A stretch of DNA of 64,000 bases, taken from NCBI RefSeq assembly GCF_030519355.1, contig NZ_JAUMKC010000021.1:44225-108224 (forward strand), read 5' to 3'. This document shows, in pieces, positions 43,400-51,852 of this stretch; positions within the stretch are counted from its first letter, which is position 1; every line of letters begins with the position of its first letter. Under the pieces are notes generated by a model. That model was not told where the DNA came from, did no database searches, and saw nothing but the letters and a program-made list of their open reading frames with translations. The position numbers were made by a program, and so were the translations under genes. The DNA is from Mucilaginibacter sp. L3T2-6 (GTDB lineage: Bacteria > Bacteroidota > Bacteroidia > Sphingobacteriales > Sphingobacteriaceae).

Positions 43400-44605
43400 A
43401 TGGAGTATCAACATCTGCACATATTTAAACAAGAGCTTACCAACGAGTTATCCTCCATACTCAACTGGTGGGCCACAAACGCTCCTGACGATATCAACGG
43501 CGGCTTTTACGGAAAAATAGATAACAATAACCAGGTTACCGGTGATGCTCCGAAAGGTTCCGTATTAAATGCCCGGATACTTTGGACGTTTTCCGCAGCT
43601 TACAATCATCAACCTGGATCGTTGTACCGGCAGATGGCAGACAGGGCCTATAAATATATTATCGATAACTTTATAGATAAATCATTTGGCGGTGTTTATT
43701 GGTCGGTTGACTATGAAGGACAGCCGCTGGATACCAAAAAACAGGTTTATGCTATGGCATTTACTATTTATGGCTTGAGCGAATATTATCGAGCAAGCAA
43801 AAATGACGAAGCCAGGCAAACAGCAATTGAACTTTTTAATTTACTTGCCGAAAAAGCATACGACCCGGTAAAGACCGGCTATTTCGAAGCATTTACCCAA
43901 GACTGGCAGCCCGTTGATGACCTGCGCCTGAGCGCGAAAGATGCGAACGAAAAGAAAACAATGAACACACACCTGCATGTGCTGGAGGGTTTCACTAACC
44001 TTTATCGCATCTGGCCTGATGGATTGTTAAGAAAGCACATCAGTATTCTGCTCAATAACTTCTTCGATTATTTTATTAATAAAGAAACCCATCATCTCAA
44101 CCTGTTTTTTGACGAGCACTGGAATTCCAAAGGCGGGCTAATCTCCTACGGACATGATATCGAAGCTACCTGGCTTCTGCTGGAAGCGGCAGAAGTAATA
44201 GAATATAGTGAAGCTATCGAAAAAATAAAACGACTAATCCCAATAATGGCCCAGGCGACCACTGCCGCCCTGGATGATGACGGCGGTTTATGGTATGAGT
44301 ATGAACCACAAGATCATCATCTTGTAAAGGAAAAACACTGGTGGGTACAGGCCGAGGCAATGGTGGGATTTTTTAATAGCTGGCAGGTAACCGGCGATAC
44401 CAAGTATTTAAATATCGCGCTTAAAAGCTGGGGTTTTATAAAGAACGGCATCATTGATAAGCACAACGGCGAATGGTTCTGGGGTATTGGCGAAACCGGA
44501 CGAATAATGAAAGACGAGGATAAGGCCGGGTTTTGGAAATGCCCCTACCATAACAGCAGGGCTTGTTTGGAATTGATTCGTAGAATTGACCACGGGAAAT
44601 TATAA
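43400..44605 (+). CDS. Cellobiose 2-epimerase
   Basis: A 401-residue AGE-superfamily enzyme with an (alpha/alpha)6 barrel that epimerises the reducing-end sugar of beta-1,4-disaccharides, converting mannobiose to mannosylglucose for the GH130 phosphorylase encoded just upstream. Conserved His and neighbours are present in NTHLHVLEG, SYGHDIEATWLL and KCPYHNSRAC, with WWVQAEAMVGF also fitting the family. Related N-acylglucosamine 2-epimerases are the main alternative, but the operon partner supports the disaccharide enzyme. The stop codon lies inside a perfect 15-bp hairpin. Confidence 0.92.
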   Translation: MEYQHLHIFKQELTNELSSILNWWATNAPDDINGGFYGKIDNNNQVTGDAPKGSVLNARILWTFSAAYNHQPGSLYRQMADRAYKYIIDNFIDKSFGGVYWSVDYEGQPLDTKKQVYAMAFTIYGLSEYYRASKNDEARQTAIELFNLLAEKAYDPVKTGYFEAFTQDWQPVDDLRLSAKDANEKKTMNTHLHVLEGFTNLYRIWPDGLLRKHISILLNNFFDYFINKETHHLNLFFDEHWNSKGGLISYGHDIEATWLLLEAAEVIEYSEAIEKIKRLIPIMAQATTAALDDDGGLWYEYEPQDHHLVKEKHWWVQAEAMVGFFNSWQVTGDTKYLNIALKSWGFIKNGIIDKHNGEWFWGIGETGRIMKDEDKAGFWKCPYHNSRACLELIRRIDHGKL

Positions 44606-44636
44606 ACTTGCGAAGTTTGGGAAACTTCGCAAGTTT
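44604..44636. terminator. Perfect 15-bp hairpin between epimerase and flotillin genes
   Basis: AAACTTGCGAAGTTT (44604-44618), loop GGG, and AAACTTCGCAAGTTT (44622-44636) pair without a mismatch, between convergent genes. Flanking T-rich runs are weak, but the position suggests transcript ends for both. It is also one of the word-repeat palindromes of this window. Confidence 0.7.
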
Positions 44637-44650
44637 GAAAGTTTAGATAA

Positions 44651-46564
44651 TTATTTGCCTTCTTCAGGTTTTGCAGATCTAATATCCGCAGGTTTGGTTA
44701 ATTCAGCCTCATTGCTCAACTGTAGTTTTTTGAACATTTCAGAGCCGATTAAGGCATCAATCATCCCGCCATTTCCGCCATCTTTTCCGCTTACCAGGAT
44801 ATCAGGTACCAATTTGATACCGTGTGCAGCTAAAGCTTCAGCTACACGGACTATCGCGTATTGCTCAGTACCCATAGCTTCCGTCTTCTGCTTGGTAACT
44901 TCAGCTTCAGAAAGACCTATCGCCTTTATCTTAGCAGCTTCAGCATTACCGTTCAGTTCGGTTGCATTCGCATCCGCTTTGGCGTTAATAGTTTTGGCCT
45001 CGGCATCTGCCTTAGCTATGGTGATCCTTACTTCAGCATCAGCTTTAGCGTTGATAGTTTTAGCCTCAGCCTCGCCTTTTGACATAGCAACCCTTGATGC
45101 GGCTGTCTGCGTGTTAATTTCTACCTGGCGGGTTGATTTAACAACCTCAGGCTGCATGTCGGCGCCCGCTTTGGCGCTCTCAAATTCCTTACGTTCTATC
45201 TGCGCATGGCGTTGTATCTCGTAAGTAACCTTTTCCTCTTCAGCCAGCTTACGGTCGGTAAGGGTTTTCATCAGCGCGGCTGGCGGCACAATGTCGCCTA
45301 TCAGTGTATCTACGCCGATAACGTTATAGGTATTCAGCACATGGCTGATATGATCCTTTGCGTCATTCTGCCTTTGCACACGGTTGCCCAGGAAGCCGAT
45401 AACGTCGCTTTTTTGTGCCGAGTTACGGAAGTAGTTGGCAATGGTTGGCTCCAGCACCTGCGAGATCAGGTTCTTCATCTTCCCGAAACGGGCGATAACC
45501 TTTGGCGCTTCGTTACGGGGAACGTGGATGATCTGCGACACGTCAAGATTAAAGGTAAAACCGTCGGATGAACGCACAGTAATAGTACACAGGTTTTTGT
45601 CCAGTTCGTGCGCTTCCGTGCGGCTATCGGCCCAGTTCAGCACGATATTGGTTGTTGGCACCACTTCCACCGCATGGGTATAAATGTTTACCGGGTGCTT
45701 ACCAGGGTCAAGCGGTTCTTCCCAAACACCTTTTTCGCCCCGGTTGACTATGTTACCATGCTTAAAGTTTTCGCCGCTGGTGTCTTTACCTTCAGGGCCG
45801 ACAAATGAGTTGACCACGCCTACATACCCAATAGGAATGTATAGCATATCTACCTCCTCAACCTTTACAAACCAGGGGTTAAGGTAATAGGTACCGGCCA
45901 ATATAACATCTTCCTGCAAGCCCTTGCGGCCTCCTGCAGTGATGAACGCCATTGGGTCCTGGTAGTTTTTATGCCCGGCTACCGATTCTCCGGCTATCTC
46001 GCCTTTTTCAAGCGGCTCTCCATCCAGCGTGGTAACAATGCCAACTTTATTTTCGTGTATCTGTGTAACCGGCACGGCCACAACCTCGAACATAAAAGTA
46101 TTTATACGGTAACTGCCCGGCGTTAAGAAAGCGGCCTGCGGACCTTTTTGGCCCTTGTTATCCAGGAATGCGATGGTATCCTGGAACTTATCGCAATCTA
46201 CCGGCTTACCCAGCACACGGCCGGTGTCCATTGAGGCGCCGTCTTTAGCCTTTACCAGGCCCAGTTTGCCCTGCTCGATAATGGTAAACTGCTCCATGGT
46301 GATAGCATATTGCCATGGCCACATACCCCAATACAAACCGGGAGCGAGGGCTTTGGCCTGCATACCTGCCTCGCCATTGGTGGCGATAATGCGGCCGTCG
46401 GGCAGGCGTTTGCTGCCGGAGAGCGCATATTTTTTAACCACCAGGCCTATGCGGTCGTCGGGTACGATGATCATACCGAAGAATACGCGCAAAACAAATT
46501 TGTACATTACAAGAATAATTATGACGGGCAATACCCACCATAATGAAACAATCATTGGGTTCAT
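44651..46564 (-). CDS. Flotillin-like SPFH/band 7 membrane protein
   Basis: A 637-residue protein with an N-terminal membrane helix (about 5-28) and a long SPFH region. The C-terminal third (about 455-600) is a heptad-like helix rich in Ala, Glu and Lys (AEAKTINAKADAE repeated), typical of flotillins that assemble into rings on the inner face of the membrane and organise lipid domains. A 66-base direct repeat (copies at 44976-45004 and 45042-45070) shows that the helix grew by duplication. The usual NfeD partner gene is not adjacent. The middle of the protein (about 100-250) has an extra EKGEIAGESVAGH-type repeat segment. Confidence 0.88.
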   Translation of the reverse strand: MNPMIVSLWWVLPVIIILVMYKFVLRVFFGMIIVPDDRIGLVVKKYALSGSKRLPDGRIIATNGEAGMQAKALAPGLYWGMWPWQYAITMEQFTIIEQGKLGLVKAKDGASMDTGRVLGKPVDCDKFQDTIAFLDNKGQKGPQAAFLTPGSYRINTFMFEVVAVPVTQIHENKVGIVTTLDGEPLEKGEIAGESVAGHKNYQDPMAFITAGGRKGLQEDVILAGTYYLNPWFVKVEEVDMLYIPIGYVGVVNSFVGPEGKDTSGENFKHGNIVNRGEKGVWEEPLDPGKHPVNIYTHAVEVVPTTNIVLNWADSRTEAHELDKNLCTITVRSSDGFTFNLDVSQIIHVPRNEAPKVIARFGKMKNLISQVLEPTIANYFRNSAQKSDVIGFLGNRVQRQNDAKDHISHVLNTYNVIGVDTLIGDIVPPAALMKTLTDRKLAEEEKVTYEIQRHAQIERKEFESAKAGADMQPEVVKSTRQVEINTQTAASRVAMSKGEAEAKTINAKADAEVRITIAKADAEAKTINAKADANATELNGNAEAAKIKAIGLSEAEVTKQKTEAMGTEQYAIVRVAEALAAHGIKLVPDILVSGKDGGNGGMIDALIGSEMFKKLQLSNEAELTKPADIRSAKPEEGK

Positions 46565-46833
46565 TTTTTGAATTAAAATTTAGATTTTTAAAAAAACATG
46601 GCCCTTGAGGTGCGGGCTTTTACGAGAACTTTCAGCATTAACTTGCGTTCCTTAGCTGTTAAGTGATATTTAGAGTATACCAGTGGCGGGTTGTTACAAA
46701 AAATATGATATATTTTTAAATACCCCTGCAATTACCAGTACCCTTTAAGCGCACAGTCAAATAAATATTTTAACAATCCTAAACAATTATTGAAATGCGC
46801 AGGTTGATTTAATACATATCAATACACAAAGCC

Positions 46834-46989
46834 ATGAAAACTCCCATCAAAAAAACTGGCGAAAAGAAAGAATCACTGACAAATGCCAGCCGCCGTAATG
46901 AACTCAAAACTGACTTACCTTTGAGCGAGAAAGACGAAGTGAAACAGGCAGAGGAAAAGATGCGCAAAAGGGCAGGGAAGGTTGATTAA
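46834..46989 (+). CDS. Small basic protein of unknown function
   Basis: An ATG at 46834 opens a 51-codon frame encoding a hydrophilic, lysine- and glutamate-rich protein (starts MKTPIKKTGEKKESLTNASR, ends KRAGKVD). It is predicted to be disordered or helical and has no recognised family. Support comes from an in-frame, compositionally coherent reading and its placement alone between two minus-strand genes. No strong ribosome site was seen, so it is only moderately likely to be translated. Confidence 0.45.
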   Translation: MKTPIKKTGEKKESLTNASRRNELKTDLPLSEKDEVKQAEEKMRKRAGKVD

Positions 46990-47067
46990 AGTATTGGTTG
47001 ATCATGCTGAAAGCTCATCTTTAAATACGATATTTTCAGGAATATATGGGTCTATCGGGCATATTTA

Positions 47068-47694
47068 TCAGATGCGTTTATTCATCAACTCCTGGAAACA
47101 ATCTATATACTGCCCTAAATGTAAACCGTCAACCAGGGCGTGATGTACATGGAGCGACATCGGCATGGTTCGTTTTCCCTCCATTTCTGTCATCTTACCG
47201 AAGGAAATGCTTGGCGCGCTGTCTTCGAATGAAAACATACGTGCGTGGGAGATAGAGGTGAAGTCAATCCATGGCAGCGAGGAAAACCTTATTAAATCCC
47301 ATCGTGTGGCTTTATCTAAAGTGTTTGAATTCTGCACGCGCTCAACCTCCTGTTTGGCAGATTCAATAAAATCGTCAAAAGAATCCTTATAATAGATATA
47401 TGAAAAGCCGAACGTACCATTACTGCGCGGAATGGTTGATGCCGCATGAATATGGTCATAAATAATCACATCTTCACCCTCAATTCTGTAGCGTAACGGC
47501 TCCACTATTTGGGCTGCCTTCAACGCTTTATAAAGAGTGTACAGGTAAAACGACACGCCTTTTTCTTTAGCGGCGTTATAGGCTGCTGTACAATCAACCC
47601 GTACGCAAACGCCGTAAAAGGGTTCGTTAAAGTTTTTAAAAAAATTGAAATGTTCTTTACGCGCCCAGGAGTTGATGTCGAGCTTGGTTTTCAT
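47068..47694 (-). CDS. Chloramphenicol acetyltransferase homologue
   Basis: A 208-residue protein of the type A CAT family, whose classic members acetylate chloramphenicol with acetyl-CoA as trimers. The catalytic motif H-x-x-x-D-G is present as H185-ALV-D189-G190 within SLHVHHALVDG, and PWIDFTSISH and GKMTEMEGK match conserved CAT segments. The length is close to the usual 210-220. As a chromosomal gene with native composition and no mobile-element context, it may acetylate another substrate; resistance cannot be claimed from sequence alone. Confidence 0.85.
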   Translation of the reverse strand: MKTKLDINSWARKEHFNFFKNFNEPFYGVCVRVDCTAAYNAAKEKGVSFYLYTLYKALKAAQIVEPLRYRIEGEDVIIYDHIHAASTIPRSNGTFGFSYIYYKDSFDDFIESAKQEVERVQNSNTLDKATRWDLIRFSSLPWIDFTSISHARMFSFEDSAPSISFGKMTEMEGKRTMPMSLHVHHALVDGLHLGQYIDCFQELMNKRI

Positions 47695-47767
47695 GGGGGC
47701 AAAGTTAGGATAATTACGGGCGGGAAAAATTATCCTGGGGCAAGTCTAACTGATCGTTCGTAAAATT

Positions 47768-47864
47768 TTGTCATTGCGGGGAGGCGCGACGAAGCAACCT
47801 CGTTGCCTATGTATGTGCGACATGTATGACGACGAGGTTGCCGTGCTTCGCTCGCAATTGACAA
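47768..47864. repeat. REP-like palindromic intergenic repeat
   Basis: The left arm starts TTGTCATTGCGGGG and runs to about 47805; the right arm (47828-47864) ends CTCGCAATTGACAA. The arms share GCAACCTCGT and its complement and pair imperfectly over about 35 bases. A degenerate relative is at 43270-43380. It lies between the CAT and GH51 genes. Confidence 0.7.
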
Positions 47865-47884
47865 ATTATTACAGCGTGCAGGTA

Positions 47885-49426
47885 TCAATCCAACTCTACC
47901 GTCACTACAGATTTTGCCGGCAGTACAACCACCAAATTATCGCCGTCCTTTTTTGCACCTTTAAAATCTTTAAGGCTTACGGTGTTTGGTTTATCAAAAG
48001 TATTGATATCGGTAATATTGGCTGACGTAAGTACTTGCCCGCTTACCTTGCTCCATTTAATATCTTTTAAGCTGATGCTGGTTTTGATGTCGTTATGCAA
48101 ATCGAGATTGGCGAATGAGATATGCACTTTGCCGGCGGCATCCTGCGAGGCAGATACATTTACAGCCGGTATTTTTTTATCGCCGATTACATAATCAGGT
48201 GTAATTAACTGAACCGGCAGGTATTTGGCATCCTGGTGAACCTTGTACATATCGAAAACATGATAGGTAGGCGTAAGCAGCATTTTTTCTTTATCAGTTA
48301 AAATAAGCGACTGCAATACATTGATGGTTTGTGCCAGCGCGGCAGCCCTTACCCTGTCGCAGTGATTATTGAAAATATTCAGGTTGGTTGCAGCAATCAA
48401 CGCATCGCGCATGCTGTTTTGCTGGTATAAAAAGCCCGGATTGGTGCCCGGCTCTACGTCGGTCCATACGCCCCATTCGTCAACCACCAGCGCCACATGC
48501 TTCTTGGGATCGTATTTATCCATAATGGCCGAGTGTTTGGTAACCAGTTCTTCCATTTTCAGGCATCTCATCATGGTCTCCATATACTCATCTTCCGTAA
48601 AGCTGGTTGCCGAGCCTTTATGGCCCCAGTTTCCGGTAGGAACGGTATAATAATGCAGCGATATGCCCCACATATCCCAATCCGGAATATTTTTCATGAT
48701 AACCTCTGTCCAGTTATAATCGTCGGAATTAGGCCCGCTGGCTATCTTTTTAAGCGGTGCGCCCGGATAATTTTTTGCGAATGCGGCATAACGTTTGTAC
48801 TGGTCGGAGTAAAATTCGGGGGTCATGTTGCCGCCGCAGCCCCAGCTTTCGTTGCCGATGCCCCAAAAAGTAACCTTGTATGGGTCGGGGTGGCCGTTTT
48901 TCTTGCGCAATTCGGCGATAGTGCTGCTGCTGTTGGAGTTGGTGTACTCAATCCATTTGCTCATTTCCTCAACAGTGCCACTGCCAACGTTGGCAGCTAT
49001 GTAAGGTTCGGTGCCCAGCAGGCTGCACAGTTGCAGAAATTCATGCGTGCCAAAGCTGTTGTCTTCAGTAGTGCCGCCCCAGTTGGTATTTACCATTTTA
49101 GGACGCTGCTCACGCGGGCCGATACCATCGCGCCAGTGGTATTCATCTGCAAAGCAGCCCCCGGGCCAGCGCAGGCTCGGGATCTTTATTTTTTTAAGCG
49201 CATTGACAATATCCAGGCGAATGCGGTCCTGTTTTTCAACCGGCATATCTTTATCTACCCAAAACCCGCCATAAATACCATGACCCAAATGTTCGGCAAA
49301 CTGGCCCTGGATAAATTTACTTACAATAAGCTTTGAATTGTTGCTAACAGCCAAACTTGCGGTTTCCTGCTGGCTATATGCCGCAAACGACGCACAGGCG
49401 AGAAGTAGGGTAAAGATTTTCTTCAT
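47885..49426 (-). CDS. GH51 alpha-L-arabinofuranosidase
   Basis: A 513-residue secreted glycosidase releasing arabinofuranose from arabinan or arabinoxylan. A signal peptide ends near AAYSQ. The (beta/alpha)8 barrel shows the acid/base Glu193 in GIGNESWGCGG and the nucleophile Glu317 in VVDEWGVW, with RWPGGCFADEYHW earlier; a C-terminal beta-sandwich follows from about residue 400. The family length fits. It stands alone on the minus strand, divergent from a small lipoprotein gene; it is not clustered with the GH78 enzyme. Confidence 0.94.
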   Translation of the reverse strand: MKKIFTLLLACASFAAYSQQETASLAVSNNSKLIVSKFIQGQFAEHLGHGIYGGFWVDKDMPVEKQDRIRLDIVNALKKIKIPSLRWPGGCFADEYHWRDGIGPREQRPKMVNTNWGGTTEDNSFGTHEFLQLCSLLGTEPYIAANVGSGTVEEMSKWIEYTNSNSSSTIAELRKKNGHPDPYKVTFWGIGNESWGCGGNMTPEFYSDQYKRYAAFAKNYPGAPLKKIASGPNSDDYNWTEVIMKNIPDWDMWGISLHYYTVPTGNWGHKGSATSFTEDEYMETMMRCLKMEELVTKHSAIMDKYDPKKHVALVVDEWGVWTDVEPGTNPGFLYQQNSMRDALIAATNLNIFNNHCDRVRAAALAQTINVLQSLILTDKEKMLLTPTYHVFDMYKVHQDAKYLPVQLITPDYVIGDKKIPAVNVSASQDAAGKVHISFANLDLHNDIKTSISLKDIKWSKVSGQVLTSANITDINTFDKPNTVSLKDFKGAKKDGDNLVVVLPAKSVVTVELD

Positions 49427-49510
49427 GACATAATCGGTTTAATAATTGTAAAAATAACACTTAAAACAAATAAACGAAATTTTATTTAATACTTTAACTT
49501 AGTTGTCAAT

Positions 49511-49906
49511 ATGATGAAGATAAAATTACCGGTTATTTTTATTCCGGTTTCCCTGATTTTAAGCTGCAAACCATCGGTAAATTCTGGCGGTCTTTACGGC
49601 AAATGGGATTATTTTAAAATTGACCACCCCAACGGAGACCGCCCGGACATGGCGGCTGAAGAGCTGAAACAGCATCGTGCGTCGGTAGAGTTTTCGAAGG
49701 ACAGCTCTTTTGTAATTTCATGGGATGGCAAGCCATTATCTCAGGGTAAGTTTATTGCCGATGGTGATAAAATTCAGCTGAATGAGAAATTACCGGACGG
49801 ATCTGCGCGCAGCTATGCATTTTATATTACCAAAGCAAGTACTACGGAGATTACGTTTGAGACGAAGGGCAGCGAGAGTTCGAGGGTGACGGCGGTGAAA
49901 GAGTAG
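49511..49906 (+). CDS. Small lipocalin-like lipoprotein
   Basis: A 131-residue lipoprotein with a signal peptide and lipobox ILSC (Cys19). The mature domain reads like a small beta-barrel (GLYGKWDYFKI start, WDGKPLSQGKF, ITFETKG), the pattern of lipocalin-like DUFs common in Bacteroidota. The ligand and role are unknown. It shares its promoter region with the divergent GH51 gene; TAACTTAG at about 49495 is a possible -7 box. Confidence 0.65.
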   Translation: MMKIKLPVIFIPVSLILSCKPSVNSGGLYGKWDYFKIDHPNGDRPDMAAEELKQHRASVEFSKDSSFVISWDGKPLSQGKFIADGDKIQLNEKLPDGSARSYAFYITKASTTEITFETKGSESSRVTAVKE

Positions 49907-49952
49907 ATGAAATTAATATTATCCAACCTGATTAACCAATTATAATATTGAC

Positions 49953-50969
49953 GTGGAGGAAAACTATCAGAAATTATTAATAGAAATAAAACGGGAGTTT
50001 GAACTTCGTAAAATTCATGTAGCCCACGCTGTTAATCGTGAATTAGTTAAATTTTATTATACAGTTGGTGAAAAAATCATTGAACGTCAAAATCAATATG
50101 GCTGGGGAAAAGCGATAGTGCAACAGTTAGCAAAAGATTTACAAAACACGTTCCCCGGTAATAAAGGCTTTTCCGCAAGAAACCTTTGGGACATGCGTAG
50201 GTTATATGAACGATATTCTCCGCATGTAAATCTGCGACAGCTTGTCGCAGAAATTCCCTGGGGGCATCATTTACTGATACTTAATAAGATTGAGCAGATA
50301 GAAGAAGCGGAGTATTATATTAAACAAACATCGATAAATGGCTGGAGTAGAAATGTTTTACTAAATTTCATCAAAGCCGATACTTATAAAGCAAGTTTAG
50401 CAGCAGGCAAAACCCACAATTTTAAATCGGCACTTCCGGCACATCTAGCTGAGCAAGCCGAAGAGGCCATGAAAAGCGAATATAATCTCGAGTTTCTAGG
50501 TGTTAATGGCCCCGTTAAAGAAAAGGAACTAGAGAATAAAATGATCGAACATGTAAGAGATACGTTACTGATGATGGGTTACGGTTTTACTTATATGGGA
50601 AATCAATATAAAATTCGGTTAGGAGACAATGAATATTTTATAGACCTGTTATTTTATCATAGGTTTTTACAATGCATGATCGCCGTAGAATTGAAGGTTG
50701 GAAAATTTGAACCTTCACACGCCGCGCAGTTAAATTTTTATTTGGAAATTTTAGACAATAACGTTAAACAACCGAATGAAAATCCTTCAATTGGAATATT
50801 ACTATGTGCGGAGAAAGATAATTTAGAAGTGGAGTATGCATTACGAATAGTTAATAAACCTATTGGGGTAGCTGAATATAATTTAACGAAGAAGATTCCT
50901 AAGGCCCTGGAAAAAGCATTACCAAAAGTTGATGAGCTTAGAGATTTGTTAAAGCAAAAGAATATTTAG
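49953..50969 (+). CDS. YhcG-type PDDEXK nuclease (DUF1016)
   Basis: A 338-residue protein with an N-terminal DUF1016 helical domain (about 1-160, with YGWGKAIVQQLAKDL, FSARNLWDMRRLY and EIPWGHHLLIL) and a C-terminal PD-(D/E)XK-like nuclease domain with the catalytic Asp in YFIDLLFYH and Glu-Leu-Lys in IAVELKVG. YhcG proteins often travel with restriction-modification systems, but none is adjacent. The start is a GTG at 49953. The gene is clearly more AT-rich than its neighbours, consistent with recent transfer. Confidence 0.88.
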   Translation: MEENYQKLLIEIKREFELRKIHVAHAVNRELVKFYYTVGEKIIERQNQYGWGKAIVQQLAKDLQNTFPGNKGFSARNLWDMRRLYERYSPHVNLRQLVAEIPWGHHLLILNKIEQIEEAEYYIKQTSINGWSRNVLLNFIKADTYKASLAAGKTHNFKSALPAHLAEQAEEAMKSEYNLEFLGVNGPVKEKELENKMIEHVRDTLLMMGYGFTYMGNQYKIRLGDNEYFIDLLFYHRFLQCMIAVELKVGKFEPSHAAQLNFYLEILDNNVKQPNENPSIGILLCAEKDNLEVEYALRIVNKPIGVAEYNLTKKIPKALEKALPKVDELRDLLKQKNI

Positions 50970-51044
50970 TGTCTCGATATATTGTTATAAATAAATGGTG
51001 ATAGTTGTCCCCAAAACTGCACTTGATAATAAAAAGCAGGATAA

Positions 51045-51587
51045 ATGTTTGATAATAACACTTCAATAAGCACGCCCGAGGCAAGAGAAAAGCTTTTTAT
51101 TACGCTATATAAAAGCACTTTTCCAGCTGTGGCCCGACACGTAAGCAAGATGGGGGGCACATTTGATGAAGCAAAGGATATTTTCCAGGATGCGCTGGTA
51201 ATCTATTATGAAAAAGCCAAAGCGGGGGCGACCAGGCTGAACACGAACGAGAAAGCTTACCTGCTTGGCATAAGCAAACATTTGTGGCTGCACCGGTTTA
51301 AGGAAAATGCCCTACATGCTACATTGGATGGCGTCGACCTGACGGATGACGTGCCGGGAGATAACTATTCTGAATCGCGCCTGATGCACTTTTTGGAAAC
51401 TGCCGGGGCAAAATGCATGCAGCTGCTCAGGTCCTTTTATTACGACCAAACGCCGCTTAGCGAGGCTGCCAAATTGTTTGGCTTCTCCGGCGTGCGATCA
51501 GCAACCGTACAGAAATATAAATGCCTGGAAAAGGTTAGGGAAAACATTAAACAAAAATTATTGACCTATGAGGACTTCCTTAACTGA
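51045..51587 (+). CDS. ECF-like sigma-70 family sigma factor
   Basis: A 180-residue sigma factor. Region 2 is readable in VSKMGGTFDEAKDIFQDALVIYY (split: VSKMGGTFDEAKDIFQDAL) and region 4 as a helix-turn-helix near the C-terminus (SEAAKLFGFSGVRSATVQKYKCLEKVRE, split: SEAAKLFGFSG, ATVQKYKCLEKVRE). It lacks regions 1 and 3. It overlaps the next small gene by 20 bases, and clpP follows 12 bases after that, so the three genes are one operon. The partner protein is a plausible anti-sigma factor. Confidence 0.88.
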   Translation: MFDNNTSISTPEAREKLFITLYKSTFPAVARHVSKMGGTFDEAKDIFQDALVIYYEKAKAGATRLNTNEKAYLLGISKHLWLHRFKENALHATLDGVDLTDDVPGDNYSESRLMHFLETAGAKCMQLLRSFYYDQTPLSEAAKLFGFSGVRSATVQKYKCLEKVRENIKQKLLTYEDFLN

Positions 51588-51840
51588 AACAGAACAAATA
51601 GAGGCGCACCTGCTGAAGCAAACTTCGCCTGGAGATGCGCTGGTTTTCGAGGCGAGGTTATTACTTGATGATGAGCTGGCCGACAAGCTGTATTGGCAAA
51701 AGACCGCCTATGATATGGTTAAGCGTTATGGCCGAAAGCAATTAAGGCAGGAAATTGAAGCTGTTCATCAAACGTTATTTAACACCGCTAAACATAAAAG
51801 CTTTAGTGAGAGAATAATGCGAATCTTCCGCAAACGATAA
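51568..51840 (+). CDS. Small protein coupled to the sigma factor, possible anti-sigma
   Basis: A 90-residue helical protein without a membrane segment. The first 30 residues (TETEQIEAHLLKQTSPGDAL) resemble the N-terminal helical region of anti-sigma factors; the rest is a charged helix ending RIMRIFRKR. It starts inside the end of the sigma gene (20-base overlap). It could bind and hold the sigma factor, with release by the adjacent ClpP, but this is inference from context. Confidence 0.65.
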   Translation: MRTSLTETEQIEAHLLKQTSPGDALVFEARLLLDDELADKLYWQKTAYDMVKRYGRKQLRQEIEAVHQTLFNTAKHKSFSERIMRIFRKR

Positions 51841-51852
51841 CCCAATAATCTT

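Noticed and set aside
44586..45224. A 212-codon plus-strand ORF rich in Ala, Ser and Leu
   Set aside because: It is the antisense reading of the repetitive flotillin C-terminal helix; the apparent hydrophobic repeats mirror the AEAK repeats of the real protein.
47068..47694. An acquired chloramphenicol resistance cassette
   Set aside because: The CAT homologue has native-looking composition and no integron, IS or plasmid context, so acquired resistance is not supported.
48497..49336. A 279-codon ORF on the plus strand inside the GH51 gene
   Set aside because: It is antisense to a gene with intact catalytic motifs and a signal peptide; its protein shows no family features and its openness follows from the codon use of the real gene.
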